Positions 53,232 to 60,202 of a stretch of DNA of 64,000 nt are shown here, piece after piece. Origin of the DNA: Mycolicibacterium helvum (GTDB lineage: Bacteria; Actinomycetota; Actinomycetes; Mycobacteriales; Mycobacteriaceae). The position numbers were made by a program, and so were the translations under genes. The stretch is taken from NCBI RefSeq assembly GCF_010731895.1, contig NZ_AP022596.1, positions 1,488,001 to 1,552,000 of the forward strand, in the 5' to 3' direction. How positions within the stretch are numbered: position 1 is the stretch's first letter; every line of letters begins with the position of its first letter. Under the pieces are notes generated by a model. That model did not search any database and was not told where the DNA came from. It was given only the letters and a program-made list of their open reading frames with translations.

Positions 53232-54544
53232 GGCTTCGCTTCCGCTGCAGCGCGTGCCGCACCCGGCAGGGCGTCGGCGATCCGCTCGAACGCGGCGTCG
53301 TCGAGCGCAGCCGAGACGAACCAGGTTTCGAAGGCACTCGGCGGCGCGTACACACCGGCGTCGAGCAGGGCGTGGAAGAACGCCGGGAACCGCCACGTCT
53401 CACTGGCCTTCGCTTCGGCAAAGTTGGTGACCGGCGAATCCGTGAAGAACACCGACAGGAAGTTGCCGGCCCGCGGAACCTGATGGACCACACCGGCTTG
53501 CGTCAGCGCATCGCCCAGCAGGCCGGCCAGCCGATCGGCGTTGGCGTCCAGTGCGGCGTACACCGCGTCGTCGGCGTTGCGCAGCGTGGCCAGCCCGGCG
53601 GCCACCGCCACCGGGTTACCCGACAGGGTGCCTGCCTGGTACACCGGACCCAGCGGAGCCAGGCGTTCCATCACGTCTCTGCGGCCGCCGAACGCCGCGG
53701 CGGGCAGCCCACCGCTCATCACCTTGCCGAAGGTGAACAGATCAGCGTCGACGGGATCGATTCCGTACCAACCACTTCGGCTCATCCGGAAGCCGGTCAT
53801 CACCTCGTCGACGATCAGCAGCGCGCCGTGTTCGGCGGTGATGCGCCGCAGTGCGGCGTTGTAGCCGGGCAGCGGCGGGACCGCACCCATATTGCCCGGG
53901 CACGCCTCGGTGATCACCGCGGCGATAGTGTCACCGAACTTTGCGAAGGAGTCTTCTACGGCGGCGATATCGTTGTAGGGCAACACAATCGTGTCGGCAG
54001 CGGTGGCGCCGGTGACACCCGGTGAGGACGGCAGACCCAGGGTGGCGACCCCGGAGCCGGCGTCGGCCAGCAGCGCGTCGACATGGCCGTGGTAGCAGCC
54101 GGAGAACTTGATGACCTTCGATCGGCCGGTGAAACCGCGGGCCAGGCGCACCGCGCTCATGGTTGCCTCGGTGCCGGAGTTCACCAGCCGCACCCGCTGC
54201 ACCGGCTTCGCCCGGGCGATGATCTCGGCGGCGAGCTCGGTCTCCCCTGGCGTGGGTGCGCCGAACGACAGGCCATCGGCAGCGGCGCGCTGCACCGCCT
54301 CGACGACGGCCGGATGGGCATGACCCAGGATCATCGGGCCCCACGAGCACACCAGGTCGATGAAGCGGTTGCCGTCGGCGTCGGTGAGCCAGTAGCCCTT
54401 GGCCGAGGTGATGTAGCGGGGCGTGCCGCCGACGGAGTTGAAGGCCCGGACCGGGGAGTTCACTCCGCCGGGGATGACTGCACAGGCGTCGGCGAACAGC
54501 CTGGCCGATGCCGCGGTCGAGGCGGCCTGATCCGTGCTGCTCAT
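53228..54544 (-). CDS. hemL: Glutamate-1-semialdehyde 2,1-aminomutase HemL
   Basis: A PLP-dependent aminomutase making 5-aminolevulinate, the first dedicated haem precursor. In 438 residues, [11 protein letters not shown], the PLP phosphate block [15 protein letters not shown] (122-136), [10 protein letters not shown] (244-253) and the Schiff-base Lys274 in [14 protein letters not shown] are all present. The ATG (MSSTDQAAS) was chosen over an upstream extension lacking conservation. It heads a six-gene chain (hemL, Rv0525-like, TlpA-like, ccdA, resB, ccsB), each joined by a 4-bp start/stop overlap. Confidence 0.95.
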   Translation of the reverse strand: MSSTDQAASTAASARLFADACAVIPGGVNSPVRAFNSVGGTPRYITSAKGYWLTDADGNRFIDLVCSWGPMILGHAHPAVVEAVQRAAADGLSFGAPTPGETELAAEIIARAKPVQRVRLVNSGTEATMSAVRLARGFTGRSKVIKFSGCYHGHVDALLADAGSGVATLGLPSSPGVTGATAADTIVLPYNDIAAVEDSFAKFGDTIAAVITEACPGNMGAVPPLPGYNAALRRITAEHGALLIVDEVMTGFRMSRSGWYGIDPVDADLFTFGKVMSGGLPAAAFGGRRDVMERLAPLGPVYQAGTLSGNPVAVAAGLATLRNADDAVYAALDANADRLAGLLGDALTQAGVVHQVPRAGNFLSVFFTDSPVTNFAEAKASETWRFPAFFHALLDAGVYAPPSAFETWFVSAALDDAAFERIADALPGAARAAAEAKP

Positions 54545-54631
54545 GGCCACCAGTGTCCCAGGCATGCGGGGATGCTCAACTACAGGGTGTAGCAGTTGGG
54601 CTTCCCCCCGGCGCGGCGACCCCCGAATCCC

Positions 54632-54688
54632 CGAGATTGCACCCACGCAGGGAGAGTTCGAGTACGCCTCTGCGCGGTGTCAATCTCG
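54632..54688. repeat. Imperfect 19-bp inverted repeat (stem-loop)
   Basis: CGAGATTGCACCCACGCAG (54632-54650) and CTGCGCGGTGTCAATCTCG (54670-54688) pair at 15 of 19 positions around a 19-nt loop. It lies between the hemL promoter and the 3' end of the truncated nitroreductase-like gene, where it could act as a terminator or be a dispersed mycobacterial palindromic repeat. Confidence 0.45.
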
Positions 54689-54783
54689 CGGGAAGAGCAC
54701 CCTGGCCGGGGGAAACCGGGAGGTCAGAGGGGTCGGGCAGCTTGCCGATATGGCCATGGACGGTCTTGCCCGCTATCCACTGC

Positions 54784-54945
54784 CTAACTGACGTCGTCCA
54801 CGTCGACGGTGATCACCGGGATCTTCTGGTCTTGCCCACTCGCGCGGGCCGTCACCGTGAGCGTCTCGCAACCCGAGACGGCGGTGGCCATCGCGACCTT
54901 GTTGAACACCGAGGCGGTGAACCACGGGGGCTTGAGGTCGGCCAT
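54784..54945 (-). pseudogene. Truncated deazaflavin-type nitroreductase fragment
   Basis: A 53-residue frame, MADLKPPWFTASVFNKVAMA at its start and RASGQDQKIPVITVDVDDVS at its end. The L+PPW..., NKV and RxSG...IPV pattern resembles the N-terminal third of DDN-like F420-dependent nitroreductases, but the protein stops where that domain should continue; no continuation was found in the downstream sequence. It is probably a remnant, though a genuine short protein cannot be excluded. Its ATG overlaps the divergent intact family member's ATG on the palindrome CATG. Confidence 0.45.
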
Positions 54946-55348
54946 GTCTTCAGAGTTTGATGGTCTGATGCAGCTGCCGCAATGGTTGGCCAGGTTCAAC
55001 CGGTACGTCACCAACCCGGTGCAGCGGCTGTGGGCGGGCTTCATACCGACCATGGGCATCCTCGAACACGTCGGCCGGCGCTCGGGCGCGCATTACCGCA
55101 CCCCCCTGACGGTGTTCACCACCGACGAGGGCGTCGCGATCCTGCTGACCTACGGGCCGAACCGGGACTGGCTGAAGAACATCACCGCCGCCGGCGGCGG
55201 ACGGCTCAAACGTTACGGCCGGACGTTCACCGTCAGCAATCCCCGGATGGTGACGAAAGCCGCAGCCGCCCCGCATGTTTCGGGCCTCTGGCGGCCGATC
55301 TTCACGACGCTGCCGTTCGATAACGCGGTGCTACTGACCCGCGTTTGA
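54944..55348 (+). CDS. Nitroreductase family deazaflavin-dependent oxidoreductase
   Basis: A 134-residue split-barrel protein of the DDN family, which uses reduced F420. The core reads MQLPQWLARFNRYVTNPVQRLWAG at the start and HVGRRSGAHYRTPLTVFTTDEGVAILLTYGP in the middle, followed by DWLKNITAAGGGRLKRYG. The ATG at 54944 has GAGG 6 nt upstream; another ATG at 54968 would remove eight residues. It shares overlapping divergent start codons with a truncated relative. The last 47 bp overlap the convergent membrane-protein gene. Substrate is unknown. Confidence 0.78.
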   Translation: MSSEFDGLMQLPQWLARFNRYVTNPVQRLWAGFIPTMGILEHVGRRSGAHYRTPLTVFTTDEGVAILLTYGPNRDWLKNITAAGGGRLKRYGRTFTVSNPRMVTKAAAAPHVSGLWRPIFTTLPFDNAVLLTRV

Positions 55349-55691
55349 TCAGCGACCAGCCGCATAACACCACCGTGATCGCCTCGGCGAGCACGCTGAT
55401 CGGCCCATGCGGCGCCTCCCAGCCTCGTTCGATGAATCCCATCACCCCGACGGTGCGCGACATGGCGAAGGCGCCGAGCGCGCCGAGGGAGACCAGCAAC
55501 GCGGCCGCACGCAACCAGCCAGGCCCGCCGAGCGCGATCAGGATCGCCAACGACACGGAAACGCTTGTCAGGACGAGAAAGCCGGGGCCGATCGCAGGGA
55601 CGTACCGATATCCGTGCAGATACAGGTAGCCATGGCTGGCGGCGCTGACCAGCAGGGCGGGCGCGATACCGACGTTGACGAACCGGGTCAT
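55302..55691 (-). CDS. Four-helix membrane protein
   Basis: A 129-residue protein with four hydrophobic segments: about 3-21, 34-54, 59-78 and 98-113, the second including FLVLTSVSVSLAILIALGG. The layout is like small DoxX/DUF-type actinobacterial membrane proteins, but I cannot name the family. It is the last gene of the cupredoxin, metallophosphoesterase, membrane-protein run, its ATG overlapping the metallophosphoesterase stop (ATGA). Confidence 0.68.
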   Translation of the reverse strand: MTRFVNVGIAPALLVSAASHGYLYLHGYRYVPAIGPGFLVLTSVSVSLAILIALGGPGWLRAAALLVSLGALGAFAMSRTVGVMGFIERGWEAPHGPISVLAEAITVVLCGWSLIKRGSVAPRYRTAAS

Positions 55692-56611
55692 TGCACCGTC
55701 TCCTCTTTCAGCGCCAGCATGGACTGGCCGCGGTTGTAGCTGACCTCGCGAATGCCGAGCGCATCATGCAGCTTGCCGGCAGGCACGGTGAGCGGCTTGG
55801 GCGCCGGCCCGTCGCCGGGATGCGGCAGCGGGTATGCCGTGGTGGTGCCGCTGTAGAACGTCACGTTGTCTTCCGTTTTCGAGAACAGCTGGTGGACATG
55901 ACCGTTCAGGCAGGTGACCGAGGAGAACCGGCGCAGATAGCTCAGCGCCTGAGTGGCATCGTCGGTGCCCCAACCCCACGCCGGGTACATCGCGAACAAC
56001 GGGATGTGGCTGAAGACGATGATCGGGGTATCCGACGGCAGTGGCGCGACGTCCTTCTCGATGAACTCCAGCTGATCGGTGCCGAGGTGGCCCAGATTCT
56101 TGAGGTTCAGCGTGTTGACCAGCCCGATGACGTGGACACCAGCGATGTCGAAGCTGTACCAGCCGTCGCCGCGGGTGCCCGCGCCGAACACGGCGCGGTA
56201 TTTCTGCCCGGCATCATCGACCGAATCGTGCTCGCCGGGCACGGTGAAGACGTGGGGGGTAATGAGGCCGCCCATCATCTGGTTGACCTGATCGAACTGT
56301 GCCGGTGTGGCCAGATGGGTGAGATCGCCGGTGTGGATCACGAAATCGGGTGTGTAGCCCAGGTTGTTGATCTGGTGGATGGCCCGCTCGAAGGAGCCCA
56401 CCACGTCGGGATTAGCAGTGCCGTTGAATCCGATGTGGCTGTCGCTGACTTGTGCGAAGCGCAAGGTGGGCCGCGTGTGGGTGGCCGCAGGGGCGTCGGC
56501 GACGTGGGAGAGCACCTCGCCGCCGACGACCGCTAGGCCGACCGCGGCACCGAACCAGGCACCGTGCCGCATGAGCTGACGCCGGCTCATCTGTTGCGGA
56601 TCGCCGTTCAC
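55688..56611 (-). CDS. Exported metallophosphoesterase
   Basis: A 307-residue calcineurin-like phosphoesterase. An SRRQLMRHG twin-arginine-like segment at 9-17 precedes a hydrophobic stretch, suggesting Tat export or a membrane anchor. The metal-site blocks are FAQVSDSHIGF (Asp57/His59), HTGDLTHL (95-101), VPGEHD (125-129), FSHIPLF and CLNGHVHQLF. The usual GNHD motif is GEHD here, so the Asn that ligates the metals is replaced by Glu. The GTG start overlaps the cupredoxin stop (GTGA). Substrate could be a cyclic nucleotide or phosphodiester outside the cell; unknown. Confidence 0.82.
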   Translation of the reverse strand: MNGDPQQMSRRQLMRHGAWFGAAVGLAVVGGEVLSHVADAPAATHTRPTLRFAQVSDSHIGFNGTANPDVVGSFERAIHQINNLGYTPDFVIHTGDLTHLATPAQFDQVNQMMGGLITPHVFTVPGEHDSVDDAGQKYRAVFGAGTRGDGWYSFDIAGVHVIGLVNTLNLKNLGHLGTDQLEFIEKDVAPLPSDTPIIVFSHIPLFAMYPAWGWGTDDATQALSYLRRFSSVTCLNGHVHQLFSKTEDNVTFYSGTTTAYPLPHPGDGPAPKPLTVPAGKLHDALGIREVSYNRGQSMLALKEETVQ

Positions 56612-57066
56612 CGGGTCACCACCACGGTGCCGCGCATGAACGGGTGGATGCTGCAGATGTAGTCAAAGCTGCCCGGGGTGGTGAAGGTGAAGCTGTACGT
56701 GCCGTTGGCGTCCAGCCCCGGCGAATGGAACGAGCCGTCGTTGGCGACGACGGTGTGGGGCTCCTCGTCCTTATTGGTCCACGTCACGGTGTCGCCGACC
56801 TTCACAGTGAGGTTGGCCGGGGCAAACGCGAAGTTGGTGATGTCCACGGCCGTGCCGGCCACCGGCGGGGTCGGGGCGCTCGACGTGGTGGCCGACGGCA
56901 TCGGCCCCATGCCGGGCATGGCCGACGACATTCCCGGCATTCCGACTGACGTGCCGCCGTTCGGACCGAAGTCGACCGTCGGTGCGGGCGTCTTCGCCGG
57001 CGCGGAGCACGCGGCGACGCCAACGGCGACCGCGGCGCACGCGAGCGCAGTGCGGGTGTGCTGCAT
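56608..57066 (-). CDS. Lipoprotein-type cupredoxin (type I copper protein)
   Basis: A 152-residue exported plastocyanin/amicyanin-like protein. A signal peptide with VGVAAC places the lipid-attached Cys at 20; a Met/Pro-rich linker (GMPGMSSAMPGMGPMPS) could bind copper; and the copper ligands are His104 (EEPHTVV), Cys138 (FDYICSIHP), His141 and Met144. GAGGAGG precedes the ATG. It leads a run with a metallophosphoesterase and a membrane protein and diverges from an ECF sigma factor over a region with a 24-bp dyad. It may carry electrons, possibly for the Rieske protein encoded opposite. Confidence 0.87.
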   Translation of the reverse strand: MQHTRTALACAAVAVGVAACSAPAKTPAPTVDFGPNGGTSVGMPGMSSAMPGMGPMPSATTSSAPTPPVAGTAVDITNFAFAPANLTVKVGDTVTWTNKDEEPHTVVANDGSFHSPGLDANGTYSFTFTTPGSFDYICSIHPFMRGTVVVTR

Positions 57067-57131
57067 GAAATCTGCCTCCTCGGCTGAACCAAGTCCGCAG
57101 CGCGGACCGTCTCATCAAGAGGTAGGGCGAC

Positions 57132-57155
57132 GGTTACACCGACGGCCGTGTAACC
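57132..57155. promoter_or_regulatory. GGTTACAC-N8-GTGTAACC dyad in the sigma/cupredoxin promoter region
   Basis: Two perfect 8-bp arms (57132-57139, 57148-57155) flank 8 nt midway between divergent starts. Each arm contains TGTAACC read towards one gene, so the dyad may be back-to-back -35 elements of the ECF sigma factor or an operator. Confidence 0.5.
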
Positions 57156-57196
57156 CCGCCACCTATCTCTGGATGATGAGCGGAAGGCACACGACG

Positions 57197-57736
57197 ATGG
57201 CGGCGGAGGACGATCGGCGCCCGAGACCAGACCTGCGTCTGGTCGCCGAAGCGCGCTATCCGGATTGGCAAGCCGTCTACGACGACAACGTGACGTGGGT
57301 GTACCGGATGATCTTCGGGCGGGTCGGAAATCGGGCCGACGCCGAGGACCTGACCTCGGAGGTCTTTTTGGCCGCGATGCGGCCGCTGCGCCTGACGGCA
57401 AGCATCGCCGAGGTGCGCGCCTACCTGCGGGCCACGGCGCGCACCGTACTGGCCGCCCACTGGCGGGCCACCCTGGGCACCGAGATCACCACCATCGAGG
57501 ACCTGCCCGCCACCGTCTTTGGTCCGGCGGCGCCGAGCACCGCACCGCAACGCGTCGCCGCACTGCTGGACGCACTTCCGGACAACTACCGGCGGGTGCT
57601 GGAACTACGCTTCCTGCAAGGCTGTTCGGTGCGGGAAGCGGCCAGTTCGCTCGGCGTCAGCGTCGCGAACGCGAAAGTACTGCAGCACCGGGCACTGCGG
57701 CTGGCCGCGCAGATCAGCGAGGGGGCACTGCCATGA
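57197..57736 (+). CDS. ECF-type RNA polymerase sigma factor
   Basis: A sigma-70 family, group 4 sigma factor of 179 residues. Region 2 runs about 24-92 (YPDWQAVYDDNVTWVYRMIF, RADAEDLTSEVFLAA, AYLRATARTVLAAHWR) and region 4 about 118-170 (LLDALPDNYRRVLELRFLQGCSVREAASSLGVSVANAKVLQHRALR). GGAAGG precedes this ATG by about 9 nt; ATGs at 57173 and 57176 are alternatives. It is coupled to the Rieske gene by ATGA overlap, the position usually taken by the anti-sigma factor. Confidence 0.9.
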   Translation: MAAEDDRRPRPDLRLVAEARYPDWQAVYDDNVTWVYRMIFGRVGNRADAEDLTSEVFLAAMRPLRLTASIAEVRAYLRATARTVLAAHWRATLGTEITTIEDLPATVFGPAAPSTAPQRVAALLDALPDNYRRVLELRFLQGCSVREAASSLGVSVANAKVLQHRALRLAAQISEGALP

Positions 57737-58446
57737 CCCGCCGGGAACTGCGCCGCTACATCGACGACCTGCTGGCCGGTCGTCAGCCCAAGGGCTTCCA
57801 CCCGGACGACTTCGAAGCCGCGCAGCTGCGCACCGCCATCGACCTGACCGCCGCCCGCCACGATGCGGCAGAGCCTCGGCCGGAGTTCGTATCCGGGCTC
57901 AAGGCGCGGCTGGCCGCCGAAATGTCTTCAGCGCCTGGGCCGGTCGACGATGTTGCACCGCCGGCCAAGACTGGACCGTCGGCCACCCGCCGGCAGGTGA
58001 TCGTCGGCACCACGGCGGCCGCGACGGCAGCGGTGGCAGCGGTATCCGTCGACCGACTGGTGCTCCGTCCGACCGGCGACGAACCGCAGGTCGCCGATGC
58101 CGACATGGTGCCGGTCGACGGGTCATGGCAGACCGTGGCGGCGAGCTCAGAAGTGTCCGAGGGCACCATGCACGCGTTCAATCTGGGCTCGGTCAATGGG
58201 TTCGTCCGCCGGGTCAACGGCCGGGTGGAAGCGGTGTCGGGCGTGTGCACCCATCAGGGCTGCAAGTTGTGGTTCGACCAGAGCGTCGACCGGCTACGCT
58301 GCCCGTGCCACTCGACGTCGTTCTCGCCGGCCGGAATGGTCGTCACGCACGCTCTGCCCATCGCACCGAAGCCACTGCCGCACTTCGAGGTTCGCGAGCA
58401 GAACGGCGTGGTGGAAGTGCTGGCTCCACCCACTCAGTCGACCTGA
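57733..58446 (+). CDS. Membrane-anchored Rieske [2Fe-2S] protein, possible anti-sigma factor
   Basis: A 237-residue three-part protein. Residues 1-65 (RRYIDDLLAGRQPKGFHPDD, PEFVSGLKARLAAEM) are helical and cytoplasmic in character. Residues 84-108 (SATRRQVIVGTTAAATAAVA) form a Tat-like or single-pass anchor. Residues 120-232 form a Rieske domain with cluster ligands Cys172 and His174 (CTHQGC) and Cys190 and His193 (CPCHSTSF), plus the Cys177/Cys192 disulfide pair. No zinc-binding anti-sigma motif is seen. Coupling to the sigma gene (ATGA) suggests that its N-terminus restrains the sigma factor until the cluster senses a redox change; this is inference. Confidence 0.83.
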   Translation: MTRRELRRYIDDLLAGRQPKGFHPDDFEAAQLRTAIDLTAARHDAAEPRPEFVSGLKARLAAEMSSAPGPVDDVAPPAKTGPSATRRQVIVGTTAAATAAVAAVSVDRLVLRPTGDEPQVADADMVPVDGSWQTVAASSEVSEGTMHAFNLGSVNGFVRRVNGRVEAVSGVCTHQGCKLWFDQSVDRLRCPCHSTSFSPAGMVVTHALPIAPKPLPHFEVREQNGVVEVLAPPTQST

Positions 58447-58474
58447 GCTGTAACCTGCGCGCATATCTAAAGGT

Positions 58475-58699
58475 ATGTACAGCAACATAATTGGAGCAGC
58501 ACTTATCAGTATCGCCCACGTCGTGTCCGCTTCGGGAACCGGATCAGCCCCCGACATCATCAGCCAATTGCAGAGCCAGGGCTACGAGGTGCAGCTCAAC
58601 GGCCAACCCAGCGGCGGGTTATCGCAATGCACTGTCACCGGTGTGCACCAGTCGATGCCCACCGCCTATGTGGATCTGGATTGCACCAGCAATGACTAG
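58475..58699 (+). CDS. Small secreted hypothetical protein
   Basis: A 74-residue protein with a short signal-like start ([21 protein letters not shown]) and a conserved mature part: [19 protein letters not shown] and [24 protein letters not shown], with two cysteines probably disulfide-linked. This QLQSQGY...[11 protein letters not shown] pattern recurs in small secreted mycobacterial proteins of unknown role. TGTAACC-N8-TATCT lies just upstream, the same arrangement as before the sigma gene. Its TAG overlaps the TAG of the convergent TetR gene on CTAG. Confidence 0.72.
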   Translation: MYSNIIGAALISIAHVVSASGTGSAPDIISQLQSQGYEVQLNGQPSGGLSQCTVTGVHQSMPTAYVDLDCTSND

Positions 58700-59283
58700 A
58701 CCGGCACCGCTCGCAATGCTTCGGGCAAGCTCGGCAGGAAGTGCTTGGTGGCGAAAGCCCTTATTTCATCGGCAGTTTCGATCGGATCCGGGCCAGGAAG
58801 TAGGGCTGCCATGATCGTATACCGCCAGATATTGTCGGCCAGCTCATGCACGGCCCCCGGCCCGATCCGCTCGGCGAAGCCGGGCGGGAAGATCACCTGC
58901 AAGGCCGCCTCGATACGGTGCACCGCGGCCGCGTAATGCTGGCGCGCCAATTCCAGCGTCAGTGCCGGCTCGTCGTGCACCATCCTGTTGAGCACCCGGT
59001 GCTTGCGGCCGCGCAGGATTGCCTGGGTGAATGCCTCGACGTAGTAATTCGACTGCGGTCGTTTGGATTTGAGCTCTTCGGCGATATCGGAGAAGAGCTG
59101 GGCGTTCTCCCGGTCCACCACGGCGGACACCAGGTCGTCCTTGTTGGCGAAGCGCCGATAGATCGTCGTCCGGCTCACCCCGGCCCGACGGGCCACGTCG
59201 TCGAGGGCGACCCGGCGGATCCCATGCTGATCGAACTCGACGAGTGCGGCGTCGAGGATCGCTTCGGTCGACGGATCAGACAT
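58696..59283 (-). CDS. TetR family transcriptional regulator
   Basis: A 195-residue regulator with the TetR helix-turn-helix [19 protein letters not shown] and [20 protein letters not shown], and a ligand domain containing [23 protein letters not shown]. The ATG overlaps the end of the MpaB-like gene by 8 bp, so the two form one transcript and this TetR probably regulates the pair. Confidence 0.85.
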   Translation of the reverse strand: MSDPSTEAILDAALVEFDQHGIRRVALDDVARRAGVSRTTIYRRFANKDDLVSAVVDRENAQLFSDIAEELKSKRPQSNYYVEAFTQAILRGRKHRVLNRMVHDEPALTLELARQHYAAAVHRIEAALQVIFPPGFAERIGPGAVHELADNIWRYTIMAALLPGPDPIETADEIRAFATKHFLPSLPEALRAVPV

Positions 59284-60139
59284 GCCCCGCCTGCGCGAAA
59301 CCCGCTGCGGCATAGCGGTTGTAGCGGACGTTCATCGGAAGATGATCCCACGCCCAGTTGACCGGGCGCGAGCGCCAGAACGCTGCGAAGCGCTGATAGT
59401 TGCGCTCCTTGCGCTCGCTCCAGGGCAGGCCGAGAATCTCACGGGTGCGCGGCGGCATGCCACCGGTGGTCAGGAAGGCTGCAACGGGGTTGAAGATTGG
59501 TGCCACCAGCCGCCAGACAATCGGGTTGACGCCTTTGGGCCGCGGGAATCCCTTGGTGACGTAACCAACTCCGTAGGCGGCGGTCCGGTGTGCGACCAAC
59601 ACCTCGTCGATCATGCGATCCCAGTAGCGCTCGAACTCGGCGTAGTCGGCGGGCATCGGGCGATCGCTGACGCCGTAGCGGCGATACCACGTCTTGGATT
59701 CCAGGTACATCTGTTCCTTCTCGGCGCGCGTGAGCCGCTTGACGAAGGTGTCGGCGAAGTACAGGGCCTGGTCGAAGAAGGTGGCGTGCGCCCAGAAGTA
59801 CGTGTCGGGATCCAGCGCGTGATACCGGCTACCGTCGGGCATATCGCCCTTGATGTTGTGATGGAAGTCGCGCACCCGGGCACCGGCGTTGTCGTCGTCG
59901 CTGCCGTAGACGGTCATGAAGATCGGCGGGAGTGAGCGTTTGATCCGCGCCGCGGTGTCGGCGAACCACACCGAATGGTCAAGCACGCCCTGACCGAGCT
60001 CGGCGAGCATGTTCTGCAGCACGGCCGGCCGAGGCCCGATGAGGAACATCCGGTTGTCCCCGAAGTAGCGCCAAACCAGCGACTGCGGGCCTAGTGGCAG
60101 GGCGTCGGTGGCGGAATGGGATTCGGCAAGATCCGTCAT
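59276..60139 (-). CDS. MpaB/DUF2236 family oxygenase-like protein
   Basis: A 287-residue protein of the oxygenase MpaB family (rubber oxygenase/latex-clearing-protein-like, DUF2236), which includes b-type haem enzymes. [52 protein letters not shown] residues near 130-150, and [13 protein letters not shown] are typical. Several conserved His ([23 protein letters not shown]) could bind haem. The ATG (MTDLAESHS) was chosen over 19 non-conserved upstream residues. It is coupled with a TetR gene. Substrate is unknown. Confidence 0.78.
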   Translation of the reverse strand: MTDLAESHSATDALPLGPQSLVWRYFGDNRMFLIGPRPAVLQNMLAELGQGVLDHSVWFADTAARIKRSLPPIFMTVYGSDDDNAGARVRDFHHNIKGDMPDGSRYHALDPDTYFWAHATFFDQALYFADTFVKRLTRAEKEQMYLESKTWYRRYGVSDRPMPADYAEFERYWDRMIDEVLVAHRTAAYGVGYVTKGFPRPKGVNPIVWRLVAPIFNPVAAFLTTGGMPPRTREILGLPWSERKERNYQRFAAFWRSRPVNWAWDHLPMNVRYNRYAAAGFAQAGHV

Positions 60140-60182
60140 GTGCAACAGTGTTACAGATTTCGCACTTTGTACCAACCGCTTC

Positions 60183-60196
60183 GTGACGAGCGTCAC
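60183..60196. promoter_or_regulatory. Dyad upstream of the MpaB-TetR operon
   Basis: GTGACG-AG-CGTCAC is a perfect 6-bp inverted repeat 43 bp upstream of the MpaB ATG. It could be the TetR operator or part of the end of the preceding copper ATPase transcript. Confidence 0.35.
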
Positions 60197-60202
60197 GCGC
60201 CG

